NCBI GenBank assembly: GCA_963680875.1
Contig: OY804585.1
Location: forward strand, 43,445,414-43,509,413
Direction of reading: 5' to 3'
Length of the DNA: 64,000 bases
Source of the DNA: Bathymodiolus brooksi
Lineage: Eukaryota > Mollusca > Bivalvia > Mytilida > Modiolidae
Shown here: in pieces, positions 39,901 through 53,239 of the stretch
Numbering within the stretch: the stretch's first letter is position 1
How the letters are laid out: each line of letters starts with the position of its first letter
Position numbers and translations under genes: made by a program
The notes under the pieces: generated by a model
Seen by the model: only the letters and a program-made list of their open reading frames with translations
Told to the model about the DNA's origin: nothing
Databases searched by the model: none

Positions 39901-42900
39901 TCTATCTCGGAATTAGGATAATATGTCCCAGTGGAAAAACGTGTCTACCTCGGAATTAGGATAATATGTCCCAGTGGAGAAACATGTCTACCTCGGAATT
40001 AGGATAATATGTCCCAGTGGAGAAACGTGTCTACCTCGGAATTAGGATAATATGTCCCAGTGGTGAAATGTGTCTACTTCGGAATTAGGATAATATGTCC
40101 GAGTGGAGAAATGTGTCTACCTCGGAATTAGGATAATATGTCCGAGTGGAGAAACGTGTCTACCTCGGAATTAGGATAATATGTTCAAGTGGAGAAACGT
40201 GTCTACCTCGGAATTAGGATTATATGTCCGAGTGGTGAAACGTGTCAACTTCGGAATTAGAAAATATGTCCGAGTGGAGAAACGTGTCTACCTCGGAATT
40301 AGGATAATATGTCCCAGTGGAGAAACGTGTCTACTTCGGAATTAGGATAATATGTCCCAGTAGAGAAACGTGTCTACCTCGGAATTAGGATAATATGTCC
40401 CAGTGGAGAAATGTGTCTACCTCGGAATTAGGATAATATGTCCCAGTGGAGAAATGTGTCTACCTCGGAAATAGGATAATATGTCCGAGTGGAGAAACGT
40501 GTCTACCTCGGAATTAGGATAATATGTCCCAGTGGAGAAACGTGTCTACCTCAGAATTAGGATAATATGTCCGAGTGGAGAAACGTGTCTTCCTCGGAAT
40601 TAGGATAATATGTCCGAGTGGAGAAACGTGTCTACCTCGGAATTAGGATAATATGTCTAAGTGGAGAAACGTATCTACCTCGGAATTAGAATAATATGTC
40701 CCAGTGGAGAAACGTGTCTACCTCGGAATTAGGATAATATGTCCGAGTGGAAAAAGTGTCTACCTCGGAATTAGGATAATGTGTCCGAGTGGAGAAACGT
40801 GTCTACCTCGGAATTAGGATAATATGTCCGAGTGGAGAAACGTGTCTACCTCGGAATTAGGATAATATGCCCGAGTGGAGAAACGTGTCTTCCTCGGAAT
40901 TAGGATAATATGTCCGAGTGGAGAAACGTGTCTTCTTCGGAATTAGGATAATATGTCCCAGTGGAGAAACGTGTCTACTTCGGAAATAAGATAATATGTC
41001 CCAGTGGAGAAACGTGTCTACCTCGGAATTAGGATAATATATCCGAGTGGAGAAACGTGTCTACCTCGGAATTAGGATGCTATGTCCGAGTGGAGAAAAG
41101 TGTGTACCTCGGAATTAGGATAATATGTCCGAGTGGAGAAACGTGTCTACCTCGGAATTAGGATACTATGTACGAGTGGAGAAACGTGTCTACCTCAGAA
41201 TTAGGATAATATGTCCGAGTAGAGAAACGTGTCTACCTCGGAATTAGGATAATACGTCTGAGTGGAGAAACGTGTCTACCTCGGAATTAGGATAATATGT
41301 CCGAGTGGAGAAACGTGTCTACCTCGGAATTAGGATAATATGTCTCAGTGGAGAAACGTTTCTACCTCGGAATTAGAATAATATGTCCCAGTGGAGAAAC
41401 GTGTCTACATCGGAATTAGGATACTATATCCGAATGGAGAAAGTGTCTACCTCGGAATTAGGATAATATTTCCCAGTGGAGAAATGTGTCTACCTCGGAA
41501 TTAGGATACTATGTCTGAGTGGAGAAACGTGTCTACCTCGGAATTAGGATAATGTGTCCAAGTGGAGAAAGGTGTCTACCTCGGAATGAGGATAATATGT
41601 CTGAGTGGAGAAATGTGTCTACCTCGGAATTAGGATAATATGTCCGAGTGGAGAAACGTGTCTACCTCGGAATTAGTATAATATGTCCGAGTGGAGAAAC
41701 GTGTCTACCTCGGAATTAGGATAATATGTCCCAGTGGAGAAATGTGTCTACCTCGGAATTAGGATAATATGTCCAAGTGGAGAAATGTATCTACCTCGGA
41801 ATTAGGATAATATGTCCCAGTGGTGAAATGTGTCTACCTTGGAATTAGGATAATATGTCCAAGAGGAGAAAGTGTCTACCTCGGAATTAGGAAAATATGT
41901 CCCAGTGGAGAAATGTGTCTACCTGGGAATTAGGATAATATGTCCCAGTGGAGAAACGTGTCTATCTCGGAATTAGGATAATATGTCCCAGTGGAAAAAC
42001 GTGTCTACTTCGGAATTAGGATAATATGTCCCAGTGGAGAAACGTGTCTACCTCGGAATTAGGATAATATGTCCCAGTGGAGAAACGTGTCTACCTCGGA
42101 ATTAGGATAATATGTCCCAGTGGTGAAATGTGTCTACTTCGGAATTAGGATAATATGTCCGAGTGGAGAAATGTGTCTACCTCGGAATTAGGATAATATG
42201 TCCCAGTGGAGAAACGTGTCTACCTCGAAATTAGGATAATATGTTCCAGTGGAGAAACGTGTCTACCTCGGAATTAGGATAATATGTCCGAGTGGTGAAA
42301 CGTGTCAACTTCGGAATAAGGATAATATGTCCGAGTGGAGAAACGTGTCTACCTCGGAATTAGGATAATATGTCCCAGTGGAGAAACGGGTCTACCTCGG
42401 AATTAGGATAATATGTTCCAGTGGAGAAGCGTGTCTACCTCGGAATTAGGATAATATGTCCCAGTGGAGAAACGTGTCTACCTCGGAATTAGCATAATAT
42501 GTCCCAGTGGAGAAATACGTCCACCTCGGAATTAGGATAATATGTCCCAGTGGAGAAATGTGTCTACCTCGGAAATAGGATAATATGTCCGAGTGGAGAA
42601 ATGTGTCTACCTCGGAATTAGGATAATATGCCTGAGTGGAGAAACGTGTCTTCCTCGGAATTAGGATAATATGTCTCAGTGGAGAAACGTGTCTACCTCG
42701 GAATTAGAATAATATGTCCCAGTGGAGAAACGTGTCTACATCGGAATTAGGATACTATATCCGAATGGAGAAAGTGTCTACCTCGGAATTAGGATAATAT
42801 TTCCCAGTGGAGAAATGTGTCTACCTCGGAATTAGGATACTATGTCTGAGTGGAGAAACGTGTCTACCTCGGAACTAGGATAATGTGTCCAAGTGGAGAA

Positions 42901-43601
42901 AGGTGTCTACCTCGGAATGAGGATAATATGTCTGAGTGGAGAAATGTGTCTACCTCGGAATTAGGATAATATGTCCGAGTGGAGAAACGTGTCTACCTCG
43001 GAATTAGTATAATATGTCCGAGTGGAGAAACGTGTCTACCTCGGAATTAGGATAATATGTCCCAGTGGAGAAATGTGTCTACCTCGGAAATAGGATAATA
43101 TGTCCCAGTGGAGAAATGTGTCTACCTCGGAAATAGGATAATATGTCCGAGTGGAGAAACGTGTCTACCTCGGAATTAGGATAATATGTCCCAGTGGAGA
43201 AACGTGTCTACCTCAGAATTAGGATAATATGTCCGAGTGGAGAAACGTGTCTACCTCGGAATTAGGATAATATGTCTAAGTGGAGAAACGTATCTACCTC
43301 GGAATTAGAATAATATGTCCCAGTGGAGAAACGTGTCTACCTCGGAATTAGGATAATATGTCCGAGTGGAAAAAGTGTCTACCTCGGAATTAGGATAATA
43401 TGTCCCAGTGAAGAAATGTGTCTACCTCGGAATTAGGATACTATGTTTGAGTGGAGAAACGTGTCTACCTCGGAATTAGGATAATGTGTCCGAGTGGAGA
43501 AACGTGTCTACCTCAGAATGAGGATAATATGTCCGAGTGGAGAAACGTGTCTACCTCGGAATTAGGATAATATGCCCGAGTGGAGAAACGTGTCTTCCTC
43601 G
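30936..43601 (+). repeat. 13.18-kb mega-unit, copy 2 (12,666 bp)
   Basis: Second copy, directly abutting copy 1. The junction at about 30,936-30,946 is where similarity to the end of copy 1 (43,602 onward) breaks. To the left is a gcccgag monomer with gtcttcc, to the right ggatactatg. After the 515-bp difference all markers align at +12,666, for example gttcaag 27,518 to 40,184 and tacgtcca 29,850 to 42,516. Visible point differences are rare, such as tgttccagtgaag near 33,013 against tgtcccagtgaag. Such identity in satellite DNA means a recent event or recent homogenisation. Confidence 0.9.
36492..39925 (+). repeat. 1,760-bp plus 1,674-bp tandem pair inside mega-unit copy 2
   Basis: Same pair as at 23,311-26,744, shifted by 13,181 bp: ttccagtgg at 36,492, ccccatgg markers at 37,741 and 39,415. 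Because both mega-units carry the pair, the pair existed before the 13.18-kb duplication. Confidence 0.85.
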
Positions 43602-45375
43602 GAATTAGGATAATATGTCCGAGTGGAGAAACGTGTCTTCCTCGGAATTAGGATAATATGTCCCAGTGAAGAAACGTGTCTACTTCGGAAATAAGATAAT
43701 ATGTCCCAGTGGAGAAACGTGTCTACCTCGGAATTAGGATAATATATCCGAGTGGAGAAACGTGTCTACCTCGGAATTAGGATGCTATGTCCGAGTGGAG
43801 AAAAGTGTGTACCTCGGAATTAGGATAATATGTCCGAGTGGAGAAACGTGTCTACCTCGGAATTAGGATACTATGTACGAGTGGAGAAACGTGTCTACCT
43901 CAGAATTAGGATAATATGTCCGAGTAGAGAAACGTGTCTACCTCGGAATTAGGATAATACGTCTGAGTGGAGAAACGTGTCTACCTCGGAATTAGGATAA
44001 TATGTCCGAGTGGAGAAACGTGTCTACCTCGGAATTAGGATAATATGTCACAGTGGAGAAACGTGTCTACCTCGGAATTAGAATAATATGTCCCAGTGGA
44101 GAAACGTGTCTACATCGGAATTAGGATACTATATCCGAATGGAGAAAGTGTCTACCTCGGAATTAGGATAATATTTCCCAGTGGAGAAATGTGTCTACCT
44201 CGGAATTAGGATACTATGTCTGAGTGGAGAAACGTGTCTACCTCGGAATTAGGATAATGTGTCCAAGTGGAGAAAGGTGTCTACCTCGGAATGAGGATAA
44301 TATGTCTGAGTGGAGAAATGTGTCTACCTCGGAATTAGGATAATATGTCCGAGTGGAGAAACGTGTCTACCTCGGAATTAGTATAATATGTCCGAGTGGA
44401 GAAACGTGTCTACCTCGGAATTAGGATAATATGTCCCAGTGGAGAAATGTGTCTACCTCGGAATTAGGATAATATGTCCAAGTGGAGAAATGTATCTACC
44501 TCGGAATTAGGATAATATGTCCCAGTGGTGAAATGTGTCTACCTTGGAATTAGGATAATATGTCCGAGAGGAGAAAGTGTCTACCTCGGAATTAGGAAAA
44601 TATGTCCCAGTGGAGAAATGTGTCTACCTGGGAATTAGGATAATATGTCCCAGTGGAGAAACGTGTCTATCTCGGAATGAGGATAATATGTCCCAGTGGA
44701 AAAACGTGTCTACTTCGGAATTAGGATAATATGTCCCAGTGGAGAAACGTGTCTACCTCGGAATTAGGATAATATGTCCCAGTGGAGAAACGTGTCTACC
44801 TCGGAATTAGGATAATATGTCCCAGTGGTGAAATGTGTCTACTTCGGAATTAGGATAATATGTCCGAGTGGAGAAATGTGTCTACCTCGGAATTAGGATA
44901 ATATGTCCCAGTGGAGAAACGTGTCTACCTCGAAATTAGGATAATATGTTCCAGTGGAGAAACGTGTCTACCTCGGAATTAGGATAATATGTCCGACTGG
45001 TGAAACGTGTCAACTTCGGAATAAGGATAATATGTCCGAGTGGAGAAACGTGTCTACCTCGGAATTAGGATAATATGTCCCAGTGGAGAAACGGGTCTAC
45101 CTCGGAATTAGGATAATATGTTCCAGTGGAGAAGCGTGTCTACCTCGGAATTAGGATAATATGTCCCAGTGGAGAAACGTGTCTACCTCGGAATTAGCAT
45201 AATATGTCCCAGTGGAGAAATACGTCCACCTCGGAATTAGGATAATATGTCCCAGTGGAGAAATGTGTCTACCTCGGAAATAGGATAATATGTCCGAGTG
45301 GAGAAATGTGTCTACCTCGGAATTAGGATAATATGCCCGAGTGGAGAAACGTGTCTTCCTCGGAATTAGGATAAT
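43602..45375 (+). repeat. 2,705-bp offset repeat of the end of mega-unit copy 2
   Basis: Beyond the second mega-unit the sequence repeats material found 2,705 bp earlier (63 monomers minus 4). The gcccgag monomer is at 40,867 and 43,572, and tacgtcca at 42,516 and 45,221. The match ends near 45,375, where gtccgag stands against gtctcag at 42,674. Small changes are visible, including gtcacag near 44,049 and gtccgactgg near 44,995. Confidence 0.75.
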
Positions 45376-48300
45376 ATGTCCGAGTGGAGAAACGGGTCTA
45401 CCTCGGAATTAGGATAATATGTCCCTGTGGAAAAAACGTGTCTACTTCGGAAATAAGATAATATGTCCGAGTGGAGAAACGTGTCTACCTCGGAATTAGG
45501 ATAATATGTCCCAGTGGAGAAACGTGTCTACCTCGGAATTAGGATATTATGTCCGAGTGGAGAAACGTGTGTACCTCGGAATTAGGATAATATGTCCGAG
45601 TGGAGAAACGTGTCTACCTCGGAATTAGGATACTATGTACGAGTGGAGAAACGTGTCTACCTCAGAATTAGGATAATATGTCCGAGTGGAGAAACGTGTC
45701 TACCTCGGAATTAGGATAATATGTCTAAGTGGAGAAACGTGTCTACCTCGGAATTAGAATAATATGTCCCAGTGGAGAAACGTGTCTACCTCGGAATTAG
45801 GATACTATGTCCGAGTGGAGAAAGTGTCTACCTCGGAATTAGGATAATATGTCCCAGTGGAGAAATGTGTCTACCTCGGAATTAGGATACTATGTCTGAG
45901 TGGAGAAACGTGTCTACCTCGGAATTAGGATAATGTGTCCGAGTGGAGAAAGTGTCTACCTCGGAATGAGGATAATATATCTGAGTGGAGAAATGTGTCT
46001 ACCTTGGAATTAGGATAATATGTCCCAGTGGAGAAACGTGTCTACCTCGGAATTAGGATAATATGTCCGAGTGGAGAAAGGTGTCTACCTCGGAATTATG
46101 ATAATATGTCCGAGTGGAACAATGTGTCTACCTCGGAATTAGGATAATATGACCAAGTGGAGAAACGTATCTACCTCGGAATTAGGATAATATGTCCCAG
46201 TGGTGAAATGTGTCAACCTCGGAATTAGGATAATATGTTCCAGTGGAGAAAGTGTCTACCTCGGAATTAGGATAATATGTCCCAGTGGAGAAACGTGTCT
46301 ACCTCGGAATTAGGATAATATGTCCCAGTGGAGAAATGTGTCTCCCTCGGAATTAGGATAATATGTCCCAGTGGAGAAACGTGTCTACCTGGGAATTAGG
46401 ATAATATGTCCCAGTGGAGAAACGTGTCTATCTCCGAATTAGGATAATATGTCCCAGTGGGGAAATGTGTCTACCTCGGAATTAGGATAATATGTCCCAG
46501 TGGAGAAACGTGTCTACCTCGGAATTAGGATAATATGTCCGAGTGGAGAAACGTGTCTACCTCGGAATTAGGATAATATGTCCCAGTGGAGATACGTGTC
46601 TACCTCGGAATTAGAATAATATGTCCCAGTGGAGAAATGTGTCTACCTCGGAAATAGGATAATATGTCCCAGTGGAGAAGCGTGTCTACCTCGGAATTAG
46701 GATAATATGTCCCAGTGGAGAAACGTGTCTACCTCGGAATTAGGATAATATGTCCCAGTGGAGAAACGTGTCTACCTCGGAATTAGGATAATATGTCCGA
46801 GTGGTGAAACGTGTCAACTTCGGAATTAGGATAATATGTCCGAGTGGAGAAACGTGTCTACCTCGGAATTAGGACAATATGTCCCAGTGGAGAAACGGGT
46901 CTACCTCGGAATTAGGATAATATGTCCGAGTGGAGAAACGTGTCTACCTCGGAATTAGGATAATATGTCCCAGTGGAGAAACGTGTCTACCTCTGAATTA
47001 GGATAATATGTCCCAGTGGAGAAACGTGTCTACCTCGGAATTAGGATAATATGTTCCAGTGGAGAAACGTGTCTACTTCGGAATTAGGATAATATGTCCC
47101 AGTAGAGAAACGTGTCTACCTCGGAATTAGGATAATATGTCCCAGTGGAGAAATATGTCTACCTCGGAATTAGGATAATATGTCCCAGTGGAGAAATGTG
47201 TCTACCTCGGAAATAGGATAATATGTCCGAGTGGAGAAACGTGTCTACCTCGGAATTAGGATAATATGTCCCAGTGGAGAAACGTGTCTACCTCAGAATT
47301 AGGATAATATGTCCGAGTGGAGAAACGTATCTACCTCGGAATTAGGATAATATGTCCGAGTGGAGAAACGTGTCTACCTCGGAATTAGGATAATATGTCT
47401 AAGTGGAGAAACGTGTCTACCTCGGAATTAGAATAATATGTCCCAGTGGAGAAACGTGTCTACCTCGGAATTAGGATAATATGTCCGAGTGGAAAAAGTG
47501 TCTACCTCGGAATTAGGATAATATGTCCCAGTGAAGAAATGTGTCTACCTCGGAATTAGGATACTATGTCTGAGTGGAGAAACGTGTCTACCTCGGAATT
47601 AGGATAATGTGTCCGAGTGGAGAAACGTGTCTACCTCGGAATGAGGATAATATGTCCGAGTGGAGAAACGTGTCTACCTCGGAATTAGGATAATATGCCC
47701 GAGTGGAGAAATGTGTCTTCCTCGGAATTAGGATAATATGTCCGAGTGGAGAAACGTGTCTTCCACGGAATTAGGATAATATGTCCCAGTGGAGAAACGT
47801 GTCTACTTCGGAAATAAGATAATATGTCCCAGTGGAGAAACGTGTCTACCTCGGAATTAGGATAATATATCCGAGTGGAGAAACGTGTCTACCTCGGAAT
47901 TAGGATACTATGTCCGAGTGGAGAAAAGTGTGTACCTCGGAATAAGGATAATATGTCCGAGTGGAGAAACGTGTCTACCTCGGAATTAGGATACTATGTA
48001 CGAGTGGAGAAACGTGTCTACCTCAGAATTAGGATAATATGTCCGAGTAGAGAAACGTGTCTACCTCGGAATTAGGATAATACGTCTGAGTGGAGAAACG
48101 TGTCTACCTCGGAATTAGGATAATATGTCCGAGTGGAGAAACGTGTCTACCTCGGAATTAGGATAATATGTCTCAGTGGAGAAACGTGTCTACCTCGGAA
48201 TTAGAATGATATGTCCCAGTGGAGAAACGTGTCTACATCGGAATTAGGATACTATATCCGAATGGAGAAAGTGTCTACCTCGGAATTAGGATAATATGTC

Positions 48301-48626
48301 CCCATGGAGAAATGTGTCTACCTCGGAATTAGAATACTATGTCTGAGTGGAGAAACGTGTCTACCTCGGAATTAGGATAATGTGTCCGAGTGGAGAAAGG
48401 TGTCTACCTCGGAATGAGGATAATATGTCTGAGTGAAGAAATGTGCCTACCTCGGAATTAGGATAATATGTCCGAGTGGAGAAACGTGTCTACCTCGGAA
48501 TTAGGATAATATGTCCGAGTGGAGAAACGTGTCTACCTCGGAATTAGGATAATATGTCCCAGTGGAGAAATGTGTCTACCTCGGAATTAGGATAATATGT
48601 CCAAGTGGAGAAATGTATCTACCTCG
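45376..48626 (+). repeat. Partial third copy of mega-unit material with internal losses
   Basis: Matches the 34.7-38.1-kb part of mega-unit copy 2 at offset 10,648 (tacgtcca 34,573 to 45,221; six-A monomer 34,783 to 45,431). The offset falls to 10,562 by the ccccatgg marker (37,741 to 48,303). Two single-monomer losses account for this, one near 46,055 and one near 46,920. The offset then becomes 8,888 at gttcaag (40,184 to 49,072), exactly 1,674 less, so this copy has one rather than two of the 1.7-kb units. The acatcgg marker is last seen here, near 48,236. Confidence 0.8.
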
Positions 48627-49744
48627 GAATTAGGATAATATGTCCCAGTGGTGAAATGTGTCTACCTTGGAATTAGGATAATATGTCCGAGAGGAGAAAG
48701 TGTCTACCTCGGAATTAGGAAAATATGTCCCAGTGGAGAAATGTGTCTACCTGGGAATTAGGATAATATGTCCCAGTGGAGAAACGTGTCTATCTCGGAA
48801 TTAGGATAATATGTCCCAGTGGAAAAACGTGTCTACCTCGGAATTAGGATAATATGTCCCAGTGGAGAAACGTGTCTACCTCGGAATTAGGATAATATGT
48901 CCCAGTGGAGAAACGTGTCTACCTCGGAATTAGGATAATATGTCCCAGTGGTGAAATGTGTCTACTTCGGAATTAGGATAATATGTCCGAGTGGAGAAAT
49001 GTGTCTACCTCGGAATTAGGATAATATGTCCGAGTGGAGAAACGTGTCTACCTCGGAATTAGGATAATATGTTCAAGTGGAGAAACGTGTCTACCTCGGA
49101 ATTAGGATTATATGTCCGAGTGGTGAAACGTGTCAACTTCGGAATTAGGATAATATGTCCGAGTGGAGAAACGTGTCTACCTCGGAATTAGGATAATATG
49201 TCCCAGTGGAGAAACGGGTCTACCTCGGAATTAGGATAATATGTTCCAGTAGAGAAACGTGTCTACCTCGGAATTAGGATAATATGTCCCAGTGGAGAAA
49301 CGTGTCTACCTCGGAATTAGCATAATATGTCCCAGTGGAGAAATACGTCCACCTCGGAATTAGGATAATATGTCCCAGTGGAGAAATATGTCTACCTCGG
49401 AAATAGGATAATATGTCCGAGTGGAGAAATGTGTCTACCTCGGAATTAGGATAATATGCCCGAGTGGAGAAACGTGTCTTCCTCGGAATTAGGATAATAT
49501 GTCCGAGTGGAGAAACGGGTCTACCTCGGAATTAGGATAATATGTCCCAGTGGAAAAAACGTGTCTACTTCGGAAATAAGATAATATGTCCGAATGGAGA
49601 AACGTGTCTACCTCGGAATTAGGATAATATGTCCCAGTGGAGAAATGTGTCTACCTCGGAATTAGGATATTATGTCCGAGTGGAGAAACGTGTGTACCTC
49701 GGAATTAGGATAATATGTCCGAGTGGAGAAACGTGTCTACCTCG
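48627..49744 (+). repeat. 26-monomer tandem unit (1,118 bp), copy 1 of 3
   Basis: Begins just before the gtggtgaaatg / accttgg monomers (ccttgg at 48,665) and recurs at 49,783. Includes gttcaag (49,072), tacgtcca (49,344), the gcccgag monomer, the six-A 44-bp monomer and ggatattatg. Exactly 26 x 43 bp separates the first two starts. The boundary is placed by marker order, to within about one monomer. Confidence 0.85.
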
Positions 49745-50646
49745 GAATTAGGATAATATGTCCCAGTGGTGAAATGTGTCTACCTTGGAATTAGGATAAT
49801 ATGTCCGAGAGGAGAAAGTGTCTACCTCGGAATTAGGAAAATATGTCCCAGTGGAGAAATGTGTCTACCTGGGAATTAGGATAATATGTCCCAGTGGAGA
49901 AACGTGTCTATCTCGGAATTAGGATAATATGTCCCAGTGGAAAAACGTGTCTACCTCGGAATTAGGATAATATGTCCCAGTGGAGAAACGTGTCTACCTC
50001 GGAATTAGGATAATATGTCCCAGTGGAGAAACGTGTCTACCTCGGAATTAGGATAATATGTCCCAGTGGTGAAATGTGTCTACTTCGGAATTAGGATAAT
50101 ATGTCCGAGTGGAGAAATGTGTCTACCTCGGAATTAGGATAATATGTCCGAGTGGAGAAACGTGTCTACCTCGGAATTAGGATAATATGTTCAAGTGGAG
50201 AAACGTGTCTACCTCGGAATTAGGATTATATGTCCGAGTGGTGAAACGTGTCAACTTCGGAATTAGGATAATATGTCCGAGTGGAGAAACGTGTCTACCT
50301 CGGAATTAGGATAATATGTCCCAGTGGAGAAACGGGTCTACCTCGGAATTAGGATAATATGTTCCAGTGGAGAAACGTGTCTACCTCGGAATTAGGATAA
50401 TATGTCCCAGTGGAGAAACGTGTCTACCTCGGAATTAGCATAATATGTCCCAGTGGAGAAATACGTCCACCTCGGAATTAGGATAATATGTCCCAGTGGA
50501 GAAATATGTCTACCTCGGAAATAGGATAATATGTCCGAGTGGAGAAATGTGTCTACCTCGGAATTAGGATAATATGCCCGAGTGGAGAAACGTGTCTTCC
50601 TCGGAATTAGGATAATATGTCCGAGTGGAGAAACGTGTCTACCTCG
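49745..50646 (+). repeat. 21-monomer tandem unit (902 bp), copy 2 of 3
   Basis: Same order as copy 1 but 216 bp (five monomers) shorter. It lacks the stretch with aaacgggtc after the gcccgag monomer, the six-A monomer, the ggaaataag monomer and ggatattatg. Markers: ccttgg 49,783, tacgtcca 50,462. Confidence 0.85.
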
Positions 50647-51764
50647 GAATTAGGATAATATGTCCCAGTGGTGAAATGTGTCTACCTTGGAATTAGGATA
50701 ATATGTCCGAGAGGAGAAAGTGTCTACCTCGGAATTAGGAAAATATGTCCCAGTGGAGAAATGTGTCTACCTGGGAATTAGGATAATATGTCCCAGTGGA
50801 GAAACGTGTCTATCTCGGAATTAGGATAATATGTCCCAGTGGAAAAACGTGTCTACCTCGGAATTAGGATAATATGTCCCAGTGGAGAAACGTGTCTACC
50901 TCGGAATTAGGATAATATGTCCCAGTGGAGAAACGTGTCTACCTCGGAATTAGGATAATATGTCCCAGTGGTGAAATGTGTCTACTTCGGAATTAGGATA
51001 ATATGTCCGAGTGGAGAAATGTGTCTACCTCGGAATTAGGATAATATGTCCGAGTGGAGAAACGTGTCTACCTCGGAATTAGGATAATATGTTCAAGTGG
51101 AGAAACGTGTCTACCTCGGAATTAGGATTATATGTCCGAGTGGTGAAACGTGTCAACTTCGGAATTAGGATAATATGTCCGAGTGGAGAAACGTGTCTAC
51201 CTCGGAATTAGGATAATATGTCCCAGTGGAGAAACGGGTCTACCTCGGAATTAGGATAATATGTTCCAGTGGAGAAACGTGTCTACCTCGGAATTAGGAT
51301 AATATGTCCCAGTGGAGAAACGTGTCTACCTCGGAATTAGCATAATATGTCCCAGTGGAGAAATACGTCCACCTCGGAATTAGGATAATATGTCCCAGTG
51401 GAGAAATATGTCTACCTCGGAAATAGGATAATATGTCCGAGTGGAGAAATGTGTCTACCTCGGAATTAGGATAATATGCCCGAGTGGAGAAACGTGTCTT
51501 CCTCGGAATTAGGATAATATGTCCGAGTGGAGAAACGGGTCTACCTCGGAATTAGGATAATATGTCCCAGTGGAAAAAACGTGTCTACTTCGGAAATAAG
51601 ATAATATGTCCGAATGGAGAAACGTGTCTACCTCGGAATTAGGATAATATGTCCCAGTGGAGAAATGTGTCTACCTCGGAATTAGGATATTATGTCCGAG
51701 TGGAGAAACGTGTGTACCTCGGAATTAGGATAATATGTCCGAGTGGAGAAACGTGTCTACCTCG
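50647..51764 (+). repeat. 26-monomer tandem unit, copy 3 of 3
   Basis: Matches copy 1 in full at offset 2,020 (1,118 + 902): ccttgg 50,685, tacgtcca 51,364, gtccgaatgg 51,611 against 49,591. The five monomers missing from copy 2 are present, so copy 2 most simply arose by an in-register deletion or out-of-step exchange. Confidence 0.85.
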
Positions 51765-52710
51765 GAATTAGGATACTATGTACGAGTGGAGAAACGTGTC
51801 TACCTCAGAATTAGGATAATATGTCCGAGTGGAGAAACGTGTCTACCTCGGAATTAGGATAATATGTCTAAGTGGAGAAACGTGTCTACCTCGGAATTAG
51901 AATAATATGTCCCAGTGGAGAAACGTGTCTACCTCGGAATTAGGATACTATGTCCGAGTGGAGAATGTGTCTACCTCGGAATTAGAATAATATGTCCCAG
52001 TGGAGAAATGTGTCTACCTCGGAATTAGGATACTATGTCTGAGTGGAGAAACGTGTCTACCTCGGAATTAGGATAATGTGTCCGAGTGGAGAAAGTGTCT
52101 ACCTCGGAATGAGGATAATATATCTGAGTGGAGAAATGTGTCTACCTTGGAATTAGGATAATATGTCCCAGTGGAGAAACGTGTCTACCTCGGAATTAGG
52201 ATAATATGTCCGAGTGGAGAAAGGTGTCTACCTAGGAATTAGGATAATATGTCCGAGTGGAGAAAAGTGTCTACCTCGGAATTAGGATAATATGACCAAG
52301 TGGAGAAACGTATCTAGCTCGGAATTAGGATAATATGTCCCAGTGGTGAAATGTGTCAACCTCGGAATTAGGATAATATGTTCCAGTGGAGAAAGTGTCT
52401 ACCTCGGAATTAGGATAATATGTCCCAGTGGAGAAATGTGTCTACCTCGGAATTAGGATAATATGTCCCAGTGAAGAAACGTGTCTCCCTCGGAATTAGG
52501 ATAATATGTCCCAGTGGAGAAACGTGTCTACCTGGGAATTAGGATAATATGTCCCAGTGGAGAAACGTGTCTATCTCCGAATTAGGATAATATGTCCCAG
52601 TGGGGAAATGTGTCTACCTCGGAATTAGGATAATATGTCCCAGTGGAGAAACGTGTCTACCTCGGAATTAGGATAATATGTCCGAGTGGAGAAACGTGTC
52701 TACCTCGGAA
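51765..52710 (+). repeat. Segment matching 45,622-46,567 at offset 6,143
   Basis: Continues the mega-unit order after the three-copy block: atgtacgag (45,636 to 51,779) and the gtggggaaatg monomer (46,458 to 52,601). It diverges near 52,710, where ttaagataat and gttgagaaatg appear. Small local differences include gagaatgtgtc near 51,963 and cgtatctagctcgg near 52,310. This is the last part of the window with mega-unit order. Confidence 0.75.
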
Positions 52711-53239
52711 TTAAGATAATATGTCCCAGTTGAGAAATGTGTCTACCTCGGAATTAGGATAATATGTCCCAGTGGAGAAACGTGTCTACCTCGGAATTAG
52801 GATAATATGTCCGAGTGGAGAACGTGTCTACCTCGGAATTAGGATAATATGTCCCAGTGGAGAAATGTGTCTACCTCGGAATTAGAATACTATGTCTGAG
52901 TGGAGAAACGTGTCTACCTCGGAATTAGGATAATGTGTCAGAGTGGAGAAATGTGTCTACCTCGGAATTAGGATAATATGTCCAAGTGGAGAAACGTATC
53001 TACCTCGCGATTAGGATAATATGTCCCAGTGGTGAAATGTGTCTACCTCGGAAATAGGATAATATGTCCGAGTGGAGAAAGTGTCTACCTCAGAATTAGG
53101 ATAATATGTCCCAGTGGAGAAATGTGTCTACCTCGGAATTAGGATAATATGTCCCAGTGGAGAAACGTGTCTCCCTCGGAATTAGGATAATATGTCCCAG
53201 TGGAGAAATGTGTCTACCTGGGAATTAGGATAATATGTC
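52711..53239 (+). repeat. Junction stretch into the right-hand block
   Basis: About 12 monomers with features of the right block: gttgagaaatg, a 42-bp gagaacgtgtc monomer near 52,821, and the first tgtcagag variant at about 52,938. The tgtcagag variant then recurs only further right (55,858; 57,276; 58,778; about 60,284; 62,128). No longer repeat unit could be delimited here. Confidence 0.55.

Noticed and set aside
47875..48075. Open reading frame of 66 codons, + strand
   Set aside because: Same artefact; its equivalents in the sister mega-units are not preserved as open frames of this length.
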